DNA of 64,000 nucleotides from Glycomyces lechevalierae. Lineage in GTDB: Bacteria > Actinomycetota > Actinomycetes > Mycobacteriales > Micromonosporaceae. The translations under genes were made by a program, and so were the position numbers. Shown piece by piece: positions 23,974-32,289 of the stretch. The stretch lies in the NCBI RefSeq assembly GCF_027622945.1, contig NZ_JAPZVQ010000009.1, forward strand, positions 51,102 to 115,101, in the 5' to 3' direction. Numbering within the stretch: position 1 is the first letter of the stretch; the number at the start of each line of letters is the position of its first letter. A model generated the notes under the pieces. That model worked only from the letters and a program-made list of their open reading frames with translations. It ran no database searches and was not told the DNA's origin.

Positions 23974-24028
23974 ACGCCGGATCGGTGCCTCGCCTCGGGG
24001 GGAGTGGGCGAGTCCACCGATCCGGCGT
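23974..24028. repeat. 14-bp perfect inverted repeat with inner stem
   Basis: Arms ACGCCGGATCGGTG (23974-23987) and CACCGATCCGGCGT (24015-24028); the loop contains CTCGCC (23989-23994) pairing with GGCGAG (24007-24012). Fold of about 55 nt. Confidence 0.85.
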
Positions 24029-24052
24029 CAATGGGGGCGGGATAACGACCGC

Positions 24053-24070
24053 ACCGCGGCGAACCGCGGT
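24053..24070. repeat. 7-bp hairpin ACCGCGG-CGAA-CCGCGGT
   Basis: Perfect stem with a CGAA loop, 25 bp after the previous structure. Confidence 0.75.
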
Positions 24071-24120
24071 CACGCACCGATCTTCGCTCCCCGTTTCCGT
24101 TCTGGGAAGGGCGTCGCGGT

Positions 24121-24150
24121 GGCGGTTATACGCCATGGCGCATAACCGCC
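24121..24150. repeat. 30-bp near-perfect palindrome
   Basis: GGCGGTTATACGCCA followed by TGGCGCATAACCGCC; only one symmetric pair mismatches. It lies 46 bp past the aminotransferase stop, in the AT-richer part of the region. Confidence 0.85.
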
Positions 24151-24195
24151 ATCCATTGTCGACGTAACGTCCGCGATCGCTCACGGAGTGTGCGA

Positions 24196-25293
24196 CTAGA
24201 GGCTCTTCGAGGCTTCGACGGCCTTCGCGAGGCGGCGCACGCCTTCGTCGATCCGGTCGGCCTTCACCGCCGAGTACGCCAGGCGCAGGCAGGTCTGGCC
24301 GCCTTCGAGCACGAAGTCGGTGCCCTTGACGACCTGGACGCCCTCGTCCGCGGCGGCCGCGGCGACCTTCGCGCAGTCGATCCCCTCGCCGAGGTCGACC
24401 CACAGGAAGTAGCCGCCGTCGGGGACGATGAACTCGGCGTTCGGCAGGTGCGCGCGCAGCGAAGCGGAGAGCTGGTCGACGCGCTCTTCGAGGGCGGCTT
24501 TGACCGTGGCGATCGAGCGGTCCAGCGCCCCGGAGGCCGCGAACTGGTAGATCGTGGCCTGCGCGAACATGTTCGGCGCGATGTACGTGTTGGTGGCGGC
24601 GGCCGCGATCTTCGCGATGATGTCGGCCGGGCCCACCAGGTAGCCGGTGCGCAGGCCCGGGCAGACGGTCTTGGAGAACGAGCACGCGTACACGACGCGG
24701 CCCGAGCGGTCCTGCTCGAGCATGGTCGGGAACTGCTCGCCGCGGAAGCGGATGTCGTAGTACGGGTCGTCCTCGAAGATCGTGAACTCGTACTCGTCCG
24801 CGAGCGCCAGCAGCCGGGTGCGCTTCTCGCCCGAGAGCGTCACGCCCGCCGGGTTCTGGAAGTTCGGGATGATGTGCGCGAGGGTCGGTCGGACGCCGCC
24901 CTTGAGGATCCCCTCGAGCTCGTCGACGTCGAGGCCGTCGGCCTGGAGGCGCACCGGGTGCAGCTCGCCGCGGCGGTTGCGCAGGCCGAGGAGGGTGCGG
25001 TCGTACGTGGGCCGCTCGACGATCACCGGCGAGTCGGGCTTGACGAGCTCGTCGAACAGGAACGCGTCGGCCTGCATCGAGCCGTTCGTGACCAGCACGT
25101 TCGCGGGGGTCACGCCGTGCTTGGCGGCGATCCACTCGCGCAGCGGGCCGTAGCCCACGGACGTGCCGTAGCCGGTGACCCCGGCCGGATCGGCTTCGAG
25201 CGCGGCCACGGCGGCGGCCTTGAGGCCTTCCGTGTCGACGATGTCGAGCGACGGGGCGCCCCGGGAGAAAGAGATGACGTCGGTGTTCGGCAT
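24196..25293 (-). CDS. PLP-dependent aminotransferase (class I/II, MocR/2-aminoadipate type)
   Basis: 365 residues from MPNTDVISFSRGAPSLDIV. Fold type I: substrate-loop VTNGSMQADAF, NFQNPAGVTLSGEKR, FEDDPYYDIRF, and PLP lysine in SFSKTVCPGLRTGYLVGP. Transfers amino groups between an amino acid and 2-oxoacid; substrate not predictable by eye. The open frame extends 26 codons upstream, but the conserved part begins at this ATG. Divergent from the PEBP gene across 575 bp containing a long palindrome. No N-terminal GntR domain is present. Confidence 0.88.
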   Translation of the reverse strand: MPNTDVISFSRGAPSLDIVDTEGLKAAAVAALEADPAGVTGYGTSVGYGPLREWIAAKHGVTPANVLVTNGSMQADAFLFDELVKPDSPVIVERPTYDRTLLGLRNRRGELHPVRLQADGLDVDELEGILKGGVRPTLAHIIPNFQNPAGVTLSGEKRTRLLALADEYEFTIFEDDPYYDIRFRGEQFPTMLEQDRSGRVVYACSFSKTVCPGLRTGYLVGPADIIAKIAAAATNTYIAPNMFAQATIYQFAASGALDRSIATVKAALEERVDQLSASLRAHLPNAEFIVPDGGYFLWVDLGEGIDCAKVAAAAADEGVQVVKGTDFVLEGGQTCLRLAYSAVKADRIDEGVRRLAKAVEASKSL

Positions 25294-25868
25294 GACACCA
25301 GCGTAAGCGGCCCGGAGGGTGGACGTCGAGCGGCATATGGGCGGGCTCCGGCACACCCCACCGGGCGGCATCCCGGGTCAGCTTCGGGCACACCGGCGGA
25401 CGCGGCGGCAGCGCCTGCCGCGGCGGCGTCCACGATGCGGACGGCGGGCCACCGGCGGGGCGAAGAGGATCCCCGTTCGGAGGCCTCAGGAGGCGGCTTG
25501 AGGTAGGCAGGGCTGTCGGTACCGTCGCCGGGCGGCGGTGCCAGGCCCGTCGAGCCGGGGCCGGGCCCGCCGCCGGACAGAACGGTCGCGCGGGGGTTCG
25601 GGGCGGATCCGGGCCCGGATCCGCCCGCGGGTGGCGGTGCCGCCGGGCCGAACGGGTGCCCGGCGGCGGTCGGGACGGGAGTTCGCCGCGCGGCCCGCTC
25701 GTGCCCGGGGCCGGGCCGCGATACGGTGCAAGTGTGGGGCCCCGGCGCCCCGCGAGGTACTTGACGGTTCCGTCGAACATGCGGCCCCGCAAGCGGAAGC
25801 GGTCCCGCCGCCCCGAACGGGCGGGGTGGGCCGGTGCCGCGGGCCGGGCCGAGAAGTTGAGGAGAACG
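25294..25868. other. Intergenic region, aminotransferase/PEBP
   Basis: 575 bp of very GC-rich sequence. Open frames on several frames are compositionally random. It holds a 26-bp perfect palindrome and the promoters of the divergent genes; no gene is supported. Confidence 0.5.
25601..25626. promoter_or_regulatory. 26-bp perfect palindrome
   Basis: GGGCGGATCCGGG joined directly to CCCGGATCCGCCC, perfect over 26 bp and ending sharply on both sides. It lies between divergent promoters, 308 bp from the aminotransferase start and 243 bp from the PEBP start. Operator-like or a cruciform/terminator; the binding protein is unknown. Confidence 0.65.
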
Positions 25869-26387
25869 ATGACGTCGCTCGATCGCACCAGGGCCCCGTG
25901 GCCCTACGACTACCTGCCTCCGCTCCCGTCGTTCAGCGTCGTCTCGGACGACGTCGCCGACGGCGTCACCCTCGACCACGCACAGGTCGCCGGGAACGAC
26001 GTCTCCCCGCACCTGACCTGGTCGGGCTTCCCGGCCGAGACGGCCGCGTTCGCCGTCACCTGCTTCGACCCGGACGCGCCGACCGGCGCCGGCTGGTGGC
26101 ACTGGATGCTCCTGGGCCTCGACGCGTCGACCACCGAGCTGCCTACCGGCGCGGCCGCCGCGCCGCCGCCGGGAACCGTGCAGCTGCGCAACGACTCCGG
26201 AACCGTCGGCTTCGCGGGCGCCGCGCCGCCGCCCGGCGACCCCGAGCACCGCTACCTGTTCGCCGTGCACGCCCTCAAGGCGCCGATCGAGGTCGACCAC
26301 ACCGCTTCGATGGCGGTGGGCTCCTTCCACCTGACGTTCAACGCGATCGCGCGGGGCGTCGTCGCGCCGGTGTACCGCCATGCCTGA
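25869..26387 (+). CDS. PEBP/YbhB family (Raf kinase inhibitor-like) protein
   Basis: 172 residues from ATG after TTGAGGAGAACG. PEBP signatures: NDVSPHLTWSGFPAE near residue 40, TCFDPDAPTG, GWWHWMLLGLD, and PEHRYLFAVHALKAPIEV with HLTFNAIARG at the end. Family members bind small ligands or phospholipids; bacterial function is undefined. Its last codons overlap the start of the thiolase gene by 8 nt, so the two are translationally coupled. Confidence 0.9.
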   Translation: MTSLDRTRAPWPYDYLPPLPSFSVVSDDVADGVTLDHAQVAGNDVSPHLTWSGFPAETAAFAVTCFDPDAPTGAGWWHWMLLGLDASTTELPTGAAAAPPPGTVQLRNDSGTVGFAGAAPPPGDPEHRYLFAVHALKAPIEVDHTASMAVGSFHLTFNAIARGVVAPVYRHA

Positions 26388-27537
26388 GGCCGTCATCCTC
26401 GCCGCCGCCCGCACGCCGCTCGGACGGCGCGGCGGGGTGCTCTCCGGCGTGCACGCCGTGGACCTCGCCGCGCACGCGATGATCGCGGCGCTCGAACGCT
26501 CCGGACTCGGGCCGGACGCGGTCGACGACGTGGTCCTCGGCTGCGTCTCCCAGGTGGGCGAGCAGTCCTGGAACGTCGCCCGCAACGCCGTGCTGGCCGC
26601 GGGCTGGCCCGACCGCATCCCGGGCACCACCGTGGACCGCCAGTGCGGTTCGAGCCAGCAGGCCCTCTCGTTCGCGGCCGCCGCGGTCCTCGCCGGGCAC
26701 GCCGATGTCGTCGTCGCGGGCGGGGTCGAGTCGATGAGCCGCGTGCCGATGGGGTCGAGCGTCGGCACCGGCGCGGGCGAACCGTACGGTCCGGTAGTGC
26801 GCGAACGCTATGCGGCGCATGTGGACGCGACGGCGCCGGTGCTGTTCAACCAGGGCCTGGCCGCTGAGCTGGTGGCCGAGCGGTACGGGATCGGGCGCGA
26901 GGCGATGGACGCGTTCGCGCTGTCCAGCCACGAGAAGGCCGCGGCCGCGAGCGACGGCGGCCTGTTCGCCGCCGAGATCGCGCCGATCGCGGGCGTGACC
27001 GCCGACGAGGGCATCCGGCGGGACACGAGCATGGCGAAGCTCGCCGGGCTGAAGCCGGCGTTCACGGCGGAGGGTTCGGTGACGGCCGGGTCGTCCTCGC
27101 AGATCTCGGACGGCGCGGCGGCGCTGGTGGTGACCACGGACGAGCACGCGCGCCGGCTCGGGGTGCGGCCGCTGGCGCGGATCGCGGCGGCGTGCGCGGT
27201 CGGCTCGGACCCGGTGCTCATGCTGGACGGGCCGATCCCGGCGACCGCGAAGATCCTGGCGCGCGCGGGCCTGGACCTGGACGAGATCGACGTGTTCGAG
27301 GTGAACGAGGCGTTCGCGGCGGTCCCGCTGGCGTGGCTGGCGGAGACCGGTGCGGACGAGGAGCGGCTCAACCCGCGCGGCGGGGCGATCGCGCTCGGGC
27401 ATCCGCTGGGCGCGTCAGGGGCGCGGCTGGCCGCGACGATGCTGCACTACATGCGCGACACCGGATCCCGGCGCGGGCTGCAGGTGATGTGCGAGGGCGG
27501 CGGCATGGCCAACGCGACCGTGCTCGAGCTGTGGTGA
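26380..27537 (+). CDS. Thiolase (acetyl-CoA acyltransferase)
   Basis: 385 residues. Type I/II thiolase: nucleophilic Cys in TTVDRQCGSSQQALSFAA, VVVAGGVESMSRVPMGSS, NEAFAAVPLAW, His in GGAIALGHPLGASGAR, and the second Cys in VMCEGGGMANA. Catalyses thiolytic cleavage of 3-oxoacyl-CoA or the reverse condensation. Coupled to the upstream PEBP gene; no beta-oxidation partners adjoin, so direction of use is open. Confidence 0.94.
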   Translation: MPEAVILAAARTPLGRRGGVLSGVHAVDLAAHAMIAALERSGLGPDAVDDVVLGCVSQVGEQSWNVARNAVLAAGWPDRIPGTTVDRQCGSSQQALSFAAAAVLAGHADVVVAGGVESMSRVPMGSSVGTGAGEPYGPVVRERYAAHVDATAPVLFNQGLAAELVAERYGIGREAMDAFALSSHEKAAAASDGGLFAAEIAPIAGVTADEGIRRDTSMAKLAGLKPAFTAEGSVTAGSSSQISDGAAALVVTTDEHARRLGVRPLARIAAACAVGSDPVLMLDGPIPATAKILARAGLDLDEIDVFEVNEAFAAVPLAWLAETGADEERLNPRGGAIALGHPLGASGARLAATMLHYMRDTGSRRGLQVMCEGGGMANATVLELW

Positions 27538-27726
27538 AGGGACGGAACCGGTTGGATCAGGAATTATCCCGATCAATCCGCCCTTAGGGACCCCGGCCTC
27601 GGCGAAGCTTGCGAGCCGTAAACTCGCACAGCGCAACGATGTGCCGGGGGTCCGACAGCGTTCGGTTCGAACAAGAGGCGAGGGAGCCTCGGCTCGCGAC
27701 CGGGGTGAGCGGCCTTCAGGCCGGGG

Positions 27727-27990
27727 TCAGCGCCACTTCGAGAGGACGAGGAGCGCGGCGACCATGCACGAGAAGCCGACCGCGAGGTTCCAGTAGCCCC
27801 AGGCCCCGACCGGGTAGTTCATGCCCGAGAGGTAGAACAGGGTCAGCCACCCGATGCCGATCACGATGAGGGCGACGGCGGTGATCGGCACCCACATCGG
27901 GCTCGGCTCGTAGCTCTCGCCCGAGGTCGAACTCGTACTCGTGCCGGAGCTCGAGTAGACCTTCTTCTTGCGCACACGTGACTTCGGCAT
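27727..27990 (-). CDS. crgA: Cell division protein CrgA
   Basis: 87 residues from MPKSRVRKKKVYSSSG. Two membrane helices (about 32-52, VPITAVALIVIGIGWLTLFY, and 65-84, NLAVGFSCMVAALLVLS) after a basic/Ser-rich cytoplasmic tail, exactly the CrgA plan. CrgA is an actinobacterial septum-site protein affecting FtsZ and peptidoglycan machinery. It is divergent from the sortase gene, as in many actinomycetes. The longer open frame upstream is not conserved-looking. Confidence 0.9.
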   Translation of the reverse strand: MPKSRVRKKKVYSSSGTSTSSTSGESYEPSPMWVPITAVALIVIGIGWLTLFYLSGMNYPVGAWGYWNLAVGFSCMVAALLVLSKWR

Positions 27991-28271
27991 CGACGACTCT
28001 CCAACTGAGGGACATGTCCGGCGTCCAGGGTACCGCCCGCCGGTGACGCGGCGTCCGCGCGGCATCGCGTAGCTCACACCCCTCGGCCTGAGCTGCCGAT
28101 GCGCCCGGGCCGCACCGCGACACGCCCGATACGGGCCCGCTCGCGCCCATAACCGCGGGAACACTGCGCAGACCTGCCCGTTCGGTTGATATTCGGGTTC
28201 GCGGTACAACCCTAGGATTGCCTCGCGCGTTATGGTTACGAGATTCCCCCTACGAAGAGAACACCGGCACT

Positions 28272-29438
28272 ATGGAGGCGACGTTCCAGGTGAGCGATCA
28301 GGACTGGTCCCCCTTCGCGAACGAGCCTCCGCCACCGCGGCGGCCCTCGCCGGGACCGGCGGCGAGCGCCGCGCCGAACCCCGGAACGCCGCCGCACCCA
28401 GCGGCACCCAATCCCGGAACGCCGCCGCCACCTGCTGCACCGAACCCCGGAACACCGCCCCGCGCAACGAATCCGGGACCGAACCCGGGATCGCCGCCGC
28501 GGAGGCCGAGTCCTGGCGCCCCGAACCCCGGCCGCGCCAGCGTCCCCGGCCCGAACCCCGCCCCGGCCGCCGCCGACCCCGACCGGACCACCGCGCTCCG
28601 CCCGCCCGGCCTCGCGAAGAAGGCCCAGCAGGCCCCCCTCGTCCCCGAACCCGACGGGACCGCGATCCTCCCCGTCATCCCCGCCGACGCGACCCCCGCC
28701 CCGCCCGGCGCCGACAGCGAGGCCCGCAAGAAGCGCTCGGTCAAACGCCACCGCGGCGACGGCGGCCTCCGCACCACCGTGCGCGGCCTCGGCGAAGCGC
28801 TCATCACCCTCGGCGCGGTCGTCCTCCTCTACGCCGGCTACGAGGTCTTCGGCGTCTCCGAGGCGATCAACCACGAGCAGGAGGACCTCTCCACCAACCT
28901 CGACACGATCTGGGACGGGGAGGCCGAGGAGGAAGGCGTCGACGGCGCGCCCGTCCCCGAACTGGGCGACGCGTTCGCGCGCATGTGGGCGCCCGACATC
29001 CGGCCCGAGTCCTGGACCCTCGTCGAAGGCACCGAACCGGCCGACATCGAGTACGCGCCCGGCCGCTTCCTCGACGGCGCCTACCCCGGCGAGCAGGGCA
29101 ACTTCACCCTCGCCGGCCACAACGTGCCCGCGATCTTCTCCGAGATCCGCTCCCTCGAACCGGGGGACAAGGTCGTCATCGAGACCAAGGAGAACTTCTA
29201 CATCTACGAGGTCCAGGAGCACGTCGTCGTCGACGAGACCCAGATCGACATCACCGCGCCCGTGCCGGGCCAGCCCGGCGCCGAGCCCGGCGACGAGGAC
29301 TACTGGCTGACGCTCTTCACTTGCCACCCAAGGTGGGACAACTACGAGCGGTACGTCGTCTACAGCCAACTCGTCGAGACCGTCCCGCGCGACCCCGCGG
29401 GCGACCTCCCCGACGCCGCGATCGACCCGGAGGCCTGA
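28272..29438 (+). CDS. Class E sortase
   Basis: 388 residues from MEATFQVSDQDWSPF. Long Pro/Gly/Asn-rich cytoplasmic N-terminus with near-identical 11-residue repeats (AAPNPGTPPHP, AAPNPGTPPPP, AAPNPGTPPRA), one membrane helix near 180-200 (ALITLGAVVLLYAGYEVF), then the sortase domain with His in TLAGHNVPA, Cys in LFTCHPRWDN and Arg in YERYVVYS. Class E enzymes anchor LAXTG-type proteins to the actinomycete wall. Followed by a small membrane protein 1 bp after its stop. Confidence 0.93.
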   Translation: MEATFQVSDQDWSPFANEPPPPRRPSPGPAASAAPNPGTPPHPAAPNPGTPPPPAAPNPGTPPRATNPGPNPGSPPRRPSPGAPNPGRASVPGPNPAPAAADPDRTTALRPPGLAKKAQQAPLVPEPDGTAILPVIPADATPAPPGADSEARKKRSVKRHRGDGGLRTTVRGLGEALITLGAVVLLYAGYEVFGVSEAINHEQEDLSTNLDTIWDGEAEEEGVDGAPVPELGDAFARMWAPDIRPESWTLVEGTEPADIEYAPGRFLDGAYPGEQGNFTLAGHNVPAIFSEIRSLEPGDKVVIETKENFYIYEVQEHVVVDETQIDITAPVPGQPGAEPGDEDYWLTLFTCHPRWDNYERYVVYSQLVETVPRDPAGDLPDAAIDPEA

Positions 29439-29439
29439 C

Positions 29440-29727
29440 GTGTACTCGTGGATATGGAGGAAGCTCCCCGGCGGGCTCCCGGGTAAACTGATCGGCTCGG
29501 TCGCCTTGAGCGTCGGCGTGGTCGCCCTGCTGTGGTACATCGTGTTCCCGGCCGTGCGGCCCCTCATGCCGTGGAGCAACGTGGACCCTGCCGGGCAGGT
29601 GAACATGGAGAACGGCGAGAGCGGCGCGCCCGCGGACGGCGAGACCTGCACACCGGGCGTCGACTGCCCGGGCACCGGTTTCGACCCCGAGGACTGGGAG
29701 ACCGCGGAGTCCCCGGACGGGGAGTAG
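29440..29727 (+). CDS. Sortase-linked small membrane protein
   Basis: 95 residues from GTG, 1 bp after the sortase stop. One membrane helix (about 19-38, IGSVALSVGVVALLWYIVFP), then an acidic, Gly/Pro-rich extracytoplasmic tail with CTPGVDCPG. Small proteins of this kind commonly follow class E sortase genes near the actinomycete origin; their role is unknown. Confidence 0.8.
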   Translation: MYSWIWRKLPGGLPGKLIGSVALSVGVVALLWYIVFPAVRPLMPWSNVDPAGQVNMENGESGAPADGETCTPGVDCPGTGFDPEDWETAESPDGE

Positions 29728-29772
29728 GGCAAGACTCGAACGCACTGGTGGGGGCGCTGATGGAAGACACCG

Positions 29773-30363
29773 ATGGGTAGCGTGCTGGTCGTCGACTTCC
29801 GCGACTCGTTCGTCCACACCATCGTCTCCTACCTGCGGGCGCTGGGCGCCCGCGTGGAGGTGCGCCGTTCCGACCGGACCGATGTGGACGAAGCCGTGAG
29901 GCTGCGGCCCGCCGGCGTGCTCCTCTCGCCCGGGCCGGGGCGGCCGGACGAGGCCCGGCTCGGACACGACCTGCTCGACCGCTTCGCCGGCGAGGTCCCG
30001 ATCCTCGGTGTCTGCCTGGGGCACCAGGTGATCGCCGAACACTGGGGCGCCGAGGTCACGCGCGCCGCCGAACTGCGACACGGCGAGACCTCCCCGATCC
30101 GGCACGACGGCGAAGGCGTCTTCGCCGGGCTCGCCAACCCGTTCACCGCCACCCGGTACCACTCGCTCGCGGTCGAGCCGGCCAGCGTGCACGACCCGCT
30201 CACGGTGACCGCCACGAGCGACGACGGGACCGTCATGGGGCTGCGGCACCGCCGCCTCGACGTCGAAGGGGTGCAGTTCCACCCCGAGTCGATCCTCACC
30301 GAGGACGGCAGCGCGCTGCTCGGCAACTGGCTGCGCCGCTTGGAAGGACCGGCGGGCGGCTAG
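29773..30363 (+). CDS. Glutamine amidotransferase (PabA/TrpG type)
   Basis: 196 residues. Class I amidotransferase with oxyanion/nucleophile GVCLGHQ (Cys near 79), LLSPGPGRPDEA, RYHSLAVEP, and catalytic GVQFHPES. Supplies ammonia to a chorismate-using partner (4-amino-4-deoxychorismate or anthranilate synthase). No component I is adjacent. In many actinomycetes this gene is followed by pknB/pknA; here the neighbour is a DUF7144 protein instead. Confidence 0.9.
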   Translation: MGSVLVVDFRDSFVHTIVSYLRALGARVEVRRSDRTDVDEAVRLRPAGVLLSPGPGRPDEARLGHDLLDRFAGEVPILGVCLGHQVIAEHWGAEVTRAAELRHGETSPIRHDGEGVFAGLANPFTATRYHSLAVEPASVHDPLTVTATSDDGTVMGLRHRRLDVEGVQFHPESILTEDGSALLGNWLRRLEGPAGG

Positions 30364-30498
30364 GCGGCGCGCACGGCCGCGCACCTGCCGTTGTGCGGTG
30401 AAACCCGAGCGTGGAAACCGCGCACGGAGCGCCGCGTCGCCTAAGCTGTGTGCGCAAGCGGCGCCGTCGGCGCCGCCCGGCACCCCAGGGGACCCCAC

Positions 30499-30924
30499 AT
30501 GACCCGAGAGGACTGGCTGCCTCGCCGCCGCGCGGACGGCTCCGCGCTCGCGGGCGTCCTGCTGCTGCTCATGGGCGTGTGGCAGGTGTGCATCGGGTAC
30601 GCGGTCGCGGTCGGCGACGCGTTCGTCTTCACCGGCGGCGGCTACTGGTACCGCGGCGACCACACCGGCTGGGGCTGGGTCAACCTCGCGATCGGCTTGG
30701 CGGCCATCGTGATCGGGCTCGGCCAGTTCGGCACGTGGCGGAAGCTGGGCCGCTGGAGCACGCACCCCGCGCCCGCACTGGCGATCGCCGCGCTCTCAGC
30801 GGTGAACCAGGCCCTGCTCGCCCCGACGTATCCACTGTGGGCCGCGATGGTGATCGCGGTGGACGTCTTCGTGATCTGGGAGCTCGCCACGCGCGCCCGC
30901 GGCGAGGAGACCGGCCGGCGCTGA
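30499..30924 (+). CDS. DUF7144-like four-helix membrane protein
   Basis: 141 residues from MTREDWLPRRRADGS. Four membrane helices with GVWQVCIGYAVAVGD, YRGDHTGWGWVNLAIGLAAIVIG and NQALLAPTYPLWAAMVIAVDVFVIWEL, the pattern of DUF7144/actinobacterial small membrane proteins. Function unknown. ATG rather than the upstream GTG fits the family start. Confidence 0.8.
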   Translation: MTREDWLPRRRADGSALAGVLLLLMGVWQVCIGYAVAVGDAFVFTGGGYWYRGDHTGWGWVNLAIGLAAIVIGLGQFGTWRKLGRWSTHPAPALAIAALSAVNQALLAPTYPLWAAMVIAVDVFVIWELATRARGEETGRR

Positions 30925-30983
30925 GGCGTGCCGAGTTCGCCGGAACCGGCCCGTCCCAGGGCGACGCCTGGCACGGTGGGGAC

Positions 30984-32012
30984 ATGGGCGCCAGATCATT
31001 CCTCAAGGCCGCCAAACGGTACGGCTCGGGCAGCCGCGGGGACACCGCGGCGGCCCTCACGTACTACTCGGTGATGTCGCTGTTCCCCGCGATCCTCGTG
31101 GGCGCCTCCGTCATCGGCATGCTCAACGAGGACGCGACCGAGACGCTGCTCGACGGCGTCGCCTCGCTCGCGCCCGGCGAGGGCTTCGACATCATCGAGG
31201 ACGCGGTGGCGCGGCTCCAGATGAACCCGGGCGCGGCGGGGCTGCTGGCGCTGGTGGGCCTGGTCGCGGCGTTGTGGGCCGCGTCGAACTATGTGGCGGC
31301 GTTCTCGCGGGCCCTCAACGCGGTCAACGGGACCGACGAGACGCGCAAGTGGTGGACCGTGCTCATCGTGCGGGTCGTGCTCACCCTCGTGGTGGGCGTG
31401 CTGACGGCGGTGTGCGGGCTCGTCGCGGCCACGGGCGGATCGGTGGCGCGCGCGATCGGCGACGCGATCAACGCGGACGCCGCCGCGGTCACGGTGTGGG
31501 GCTGGGTGAAGTGGCCGGTCGTGATCGTGCTCGTGGTGGTGATCGTGGCGCTGCTGTACTGGCTCGCGCCCGCGAAACGCTCGCGCTTCGGCCAGCGCGC
31601 GCCGGGCGCTGCGCTGGCGGTGGTGCTGTGGCTGGCGGCTTCGGTGCTGTTCGGGTTGTACGCGGCGAACTTCGGGAGGTACGACAAGACGTACGGGGCG
31701 CTCGGCGGGGTGATCGTGTTCCTGATCTGGTTGTGGATCACGAACGCGGCCTTGCTGTTCGGCGCGGAGTACAACGCGACGGCGGAGCCGGAGACGGACA
31801 CGGCCGGGACCGCTTCGGGTGAGGCGGGCGAGCCGAGCGCGGCTGAAATCGATGACTCGGATGAGGCGGGCCGGCCGAATGCGGCCGAGGTGGAAGACTC
31901 CGGCGAGCCGGGAAGGCCGAGTTCGGTTGAGGTGGACGACTCGACCGAGGCACACGAGGCTGACATGGACGACTCGGGTGAGTCGGGCTCGGGGCGGGCC
32001 GGGAGGGCTTAA
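30984..32012 (+). CDS. YihY/BrkB-family inner membrane protein
   Basis: 342 residues. YihY core of six membrane helices: GDTAAALTYYSVMSLFPAIL, then LVGLVAALWAASNYVAAFSRALN, and YGALGGVIVFLIWLWITNAALLFGAEYNA. The family (once called RNase BN) is of uncertain function. Residues about 275-330 carry three acidic 14-residue repeats (PSAAEIDDSDEAGR, PNAAEVEDSGEPGR, PSSVEVDDSTEAHE), an unusual tail likely to vary between strains. The start lacks a strong ribosome-binding site but conservation begins here. Confidence 0.88.
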   Translation: MGARSFLKAAKRYGSGSRGDTAAALTYYSVMSLFPAILVGASVIGMLNEDATETLLDGVASLAPGEGFDIIEDAVARLQMNPGAAGLLALVGLVAALWAASNYVAAFSRALNAVNGTDETRKWWTVLIVRVVLTLVVGVLTAVCGLVAATGGSVARAIGDAINADAAAVTVWGWVKWPVVIVLVVVIVALLYWLAPAKRSRFGQRAPGAALAVVLWLAASVLFGLYAANFGRYDKTYGALGGVIVFLIWLWITNAALLFGAEYNATAEPETDTAGTASGEAGEPSAAEIDDSDEAGRPNAAEVEDSGEPGRPSSVEVDDSTEAHEADMDDSGESGSGRAGRA

Positions 32013-32065
32013 GGCCGAATGCCATCCCTAACCCCCACCCACCCGGGGGACCGTAGTGCCCACGA

Positions 32066-32083
32066 TGGCGCGGGGGTACGACA
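32066..32083. repeat. Remote 18-nt match to the 57.7-kb repeat
   Basis: TGGCGCGGGGGTACGACA is identical to 57782-57799 and the matching part of the second copy near 57.91 kb. It suggests a dispersed short element in this genome. The rest of the 32013-32289 gap is GC-rich without signals. Confidence 0.6.
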
Positions 32084-32289
32084 GAACGAGGGGTCCGCGG
32101 CGGTCGTGTCGCCCGGACGGGTGACACGGGCGCGGTGCCGCGGCCGCGCCAGCGGGTGCGGTGTGCGGAGGCGAGGGGCGGCCGTGTTTACGGGTGCGAG
32201 GGTGCGCGGGCGTGGGGTGCGAAGGGGCGGCCGCGGGTGCGGCGCGGCGCGGCGAAGGCCAGTGCGTTCGGCGGCGGCGAGTTCGCCGC

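Larger units (their letters stand above)
23778..24195. other. Non-coding region with cluster of long inverted repeats
   Basis: 418 bp between convergent genes, containing four strong dyads described separately plus a weak hairpin at the 23777 gene's end. No open frame with coding character and no ribosome-binding site were found. Candidate structured RNA locus or set of protein-binding sites. Confidence 0.6.
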
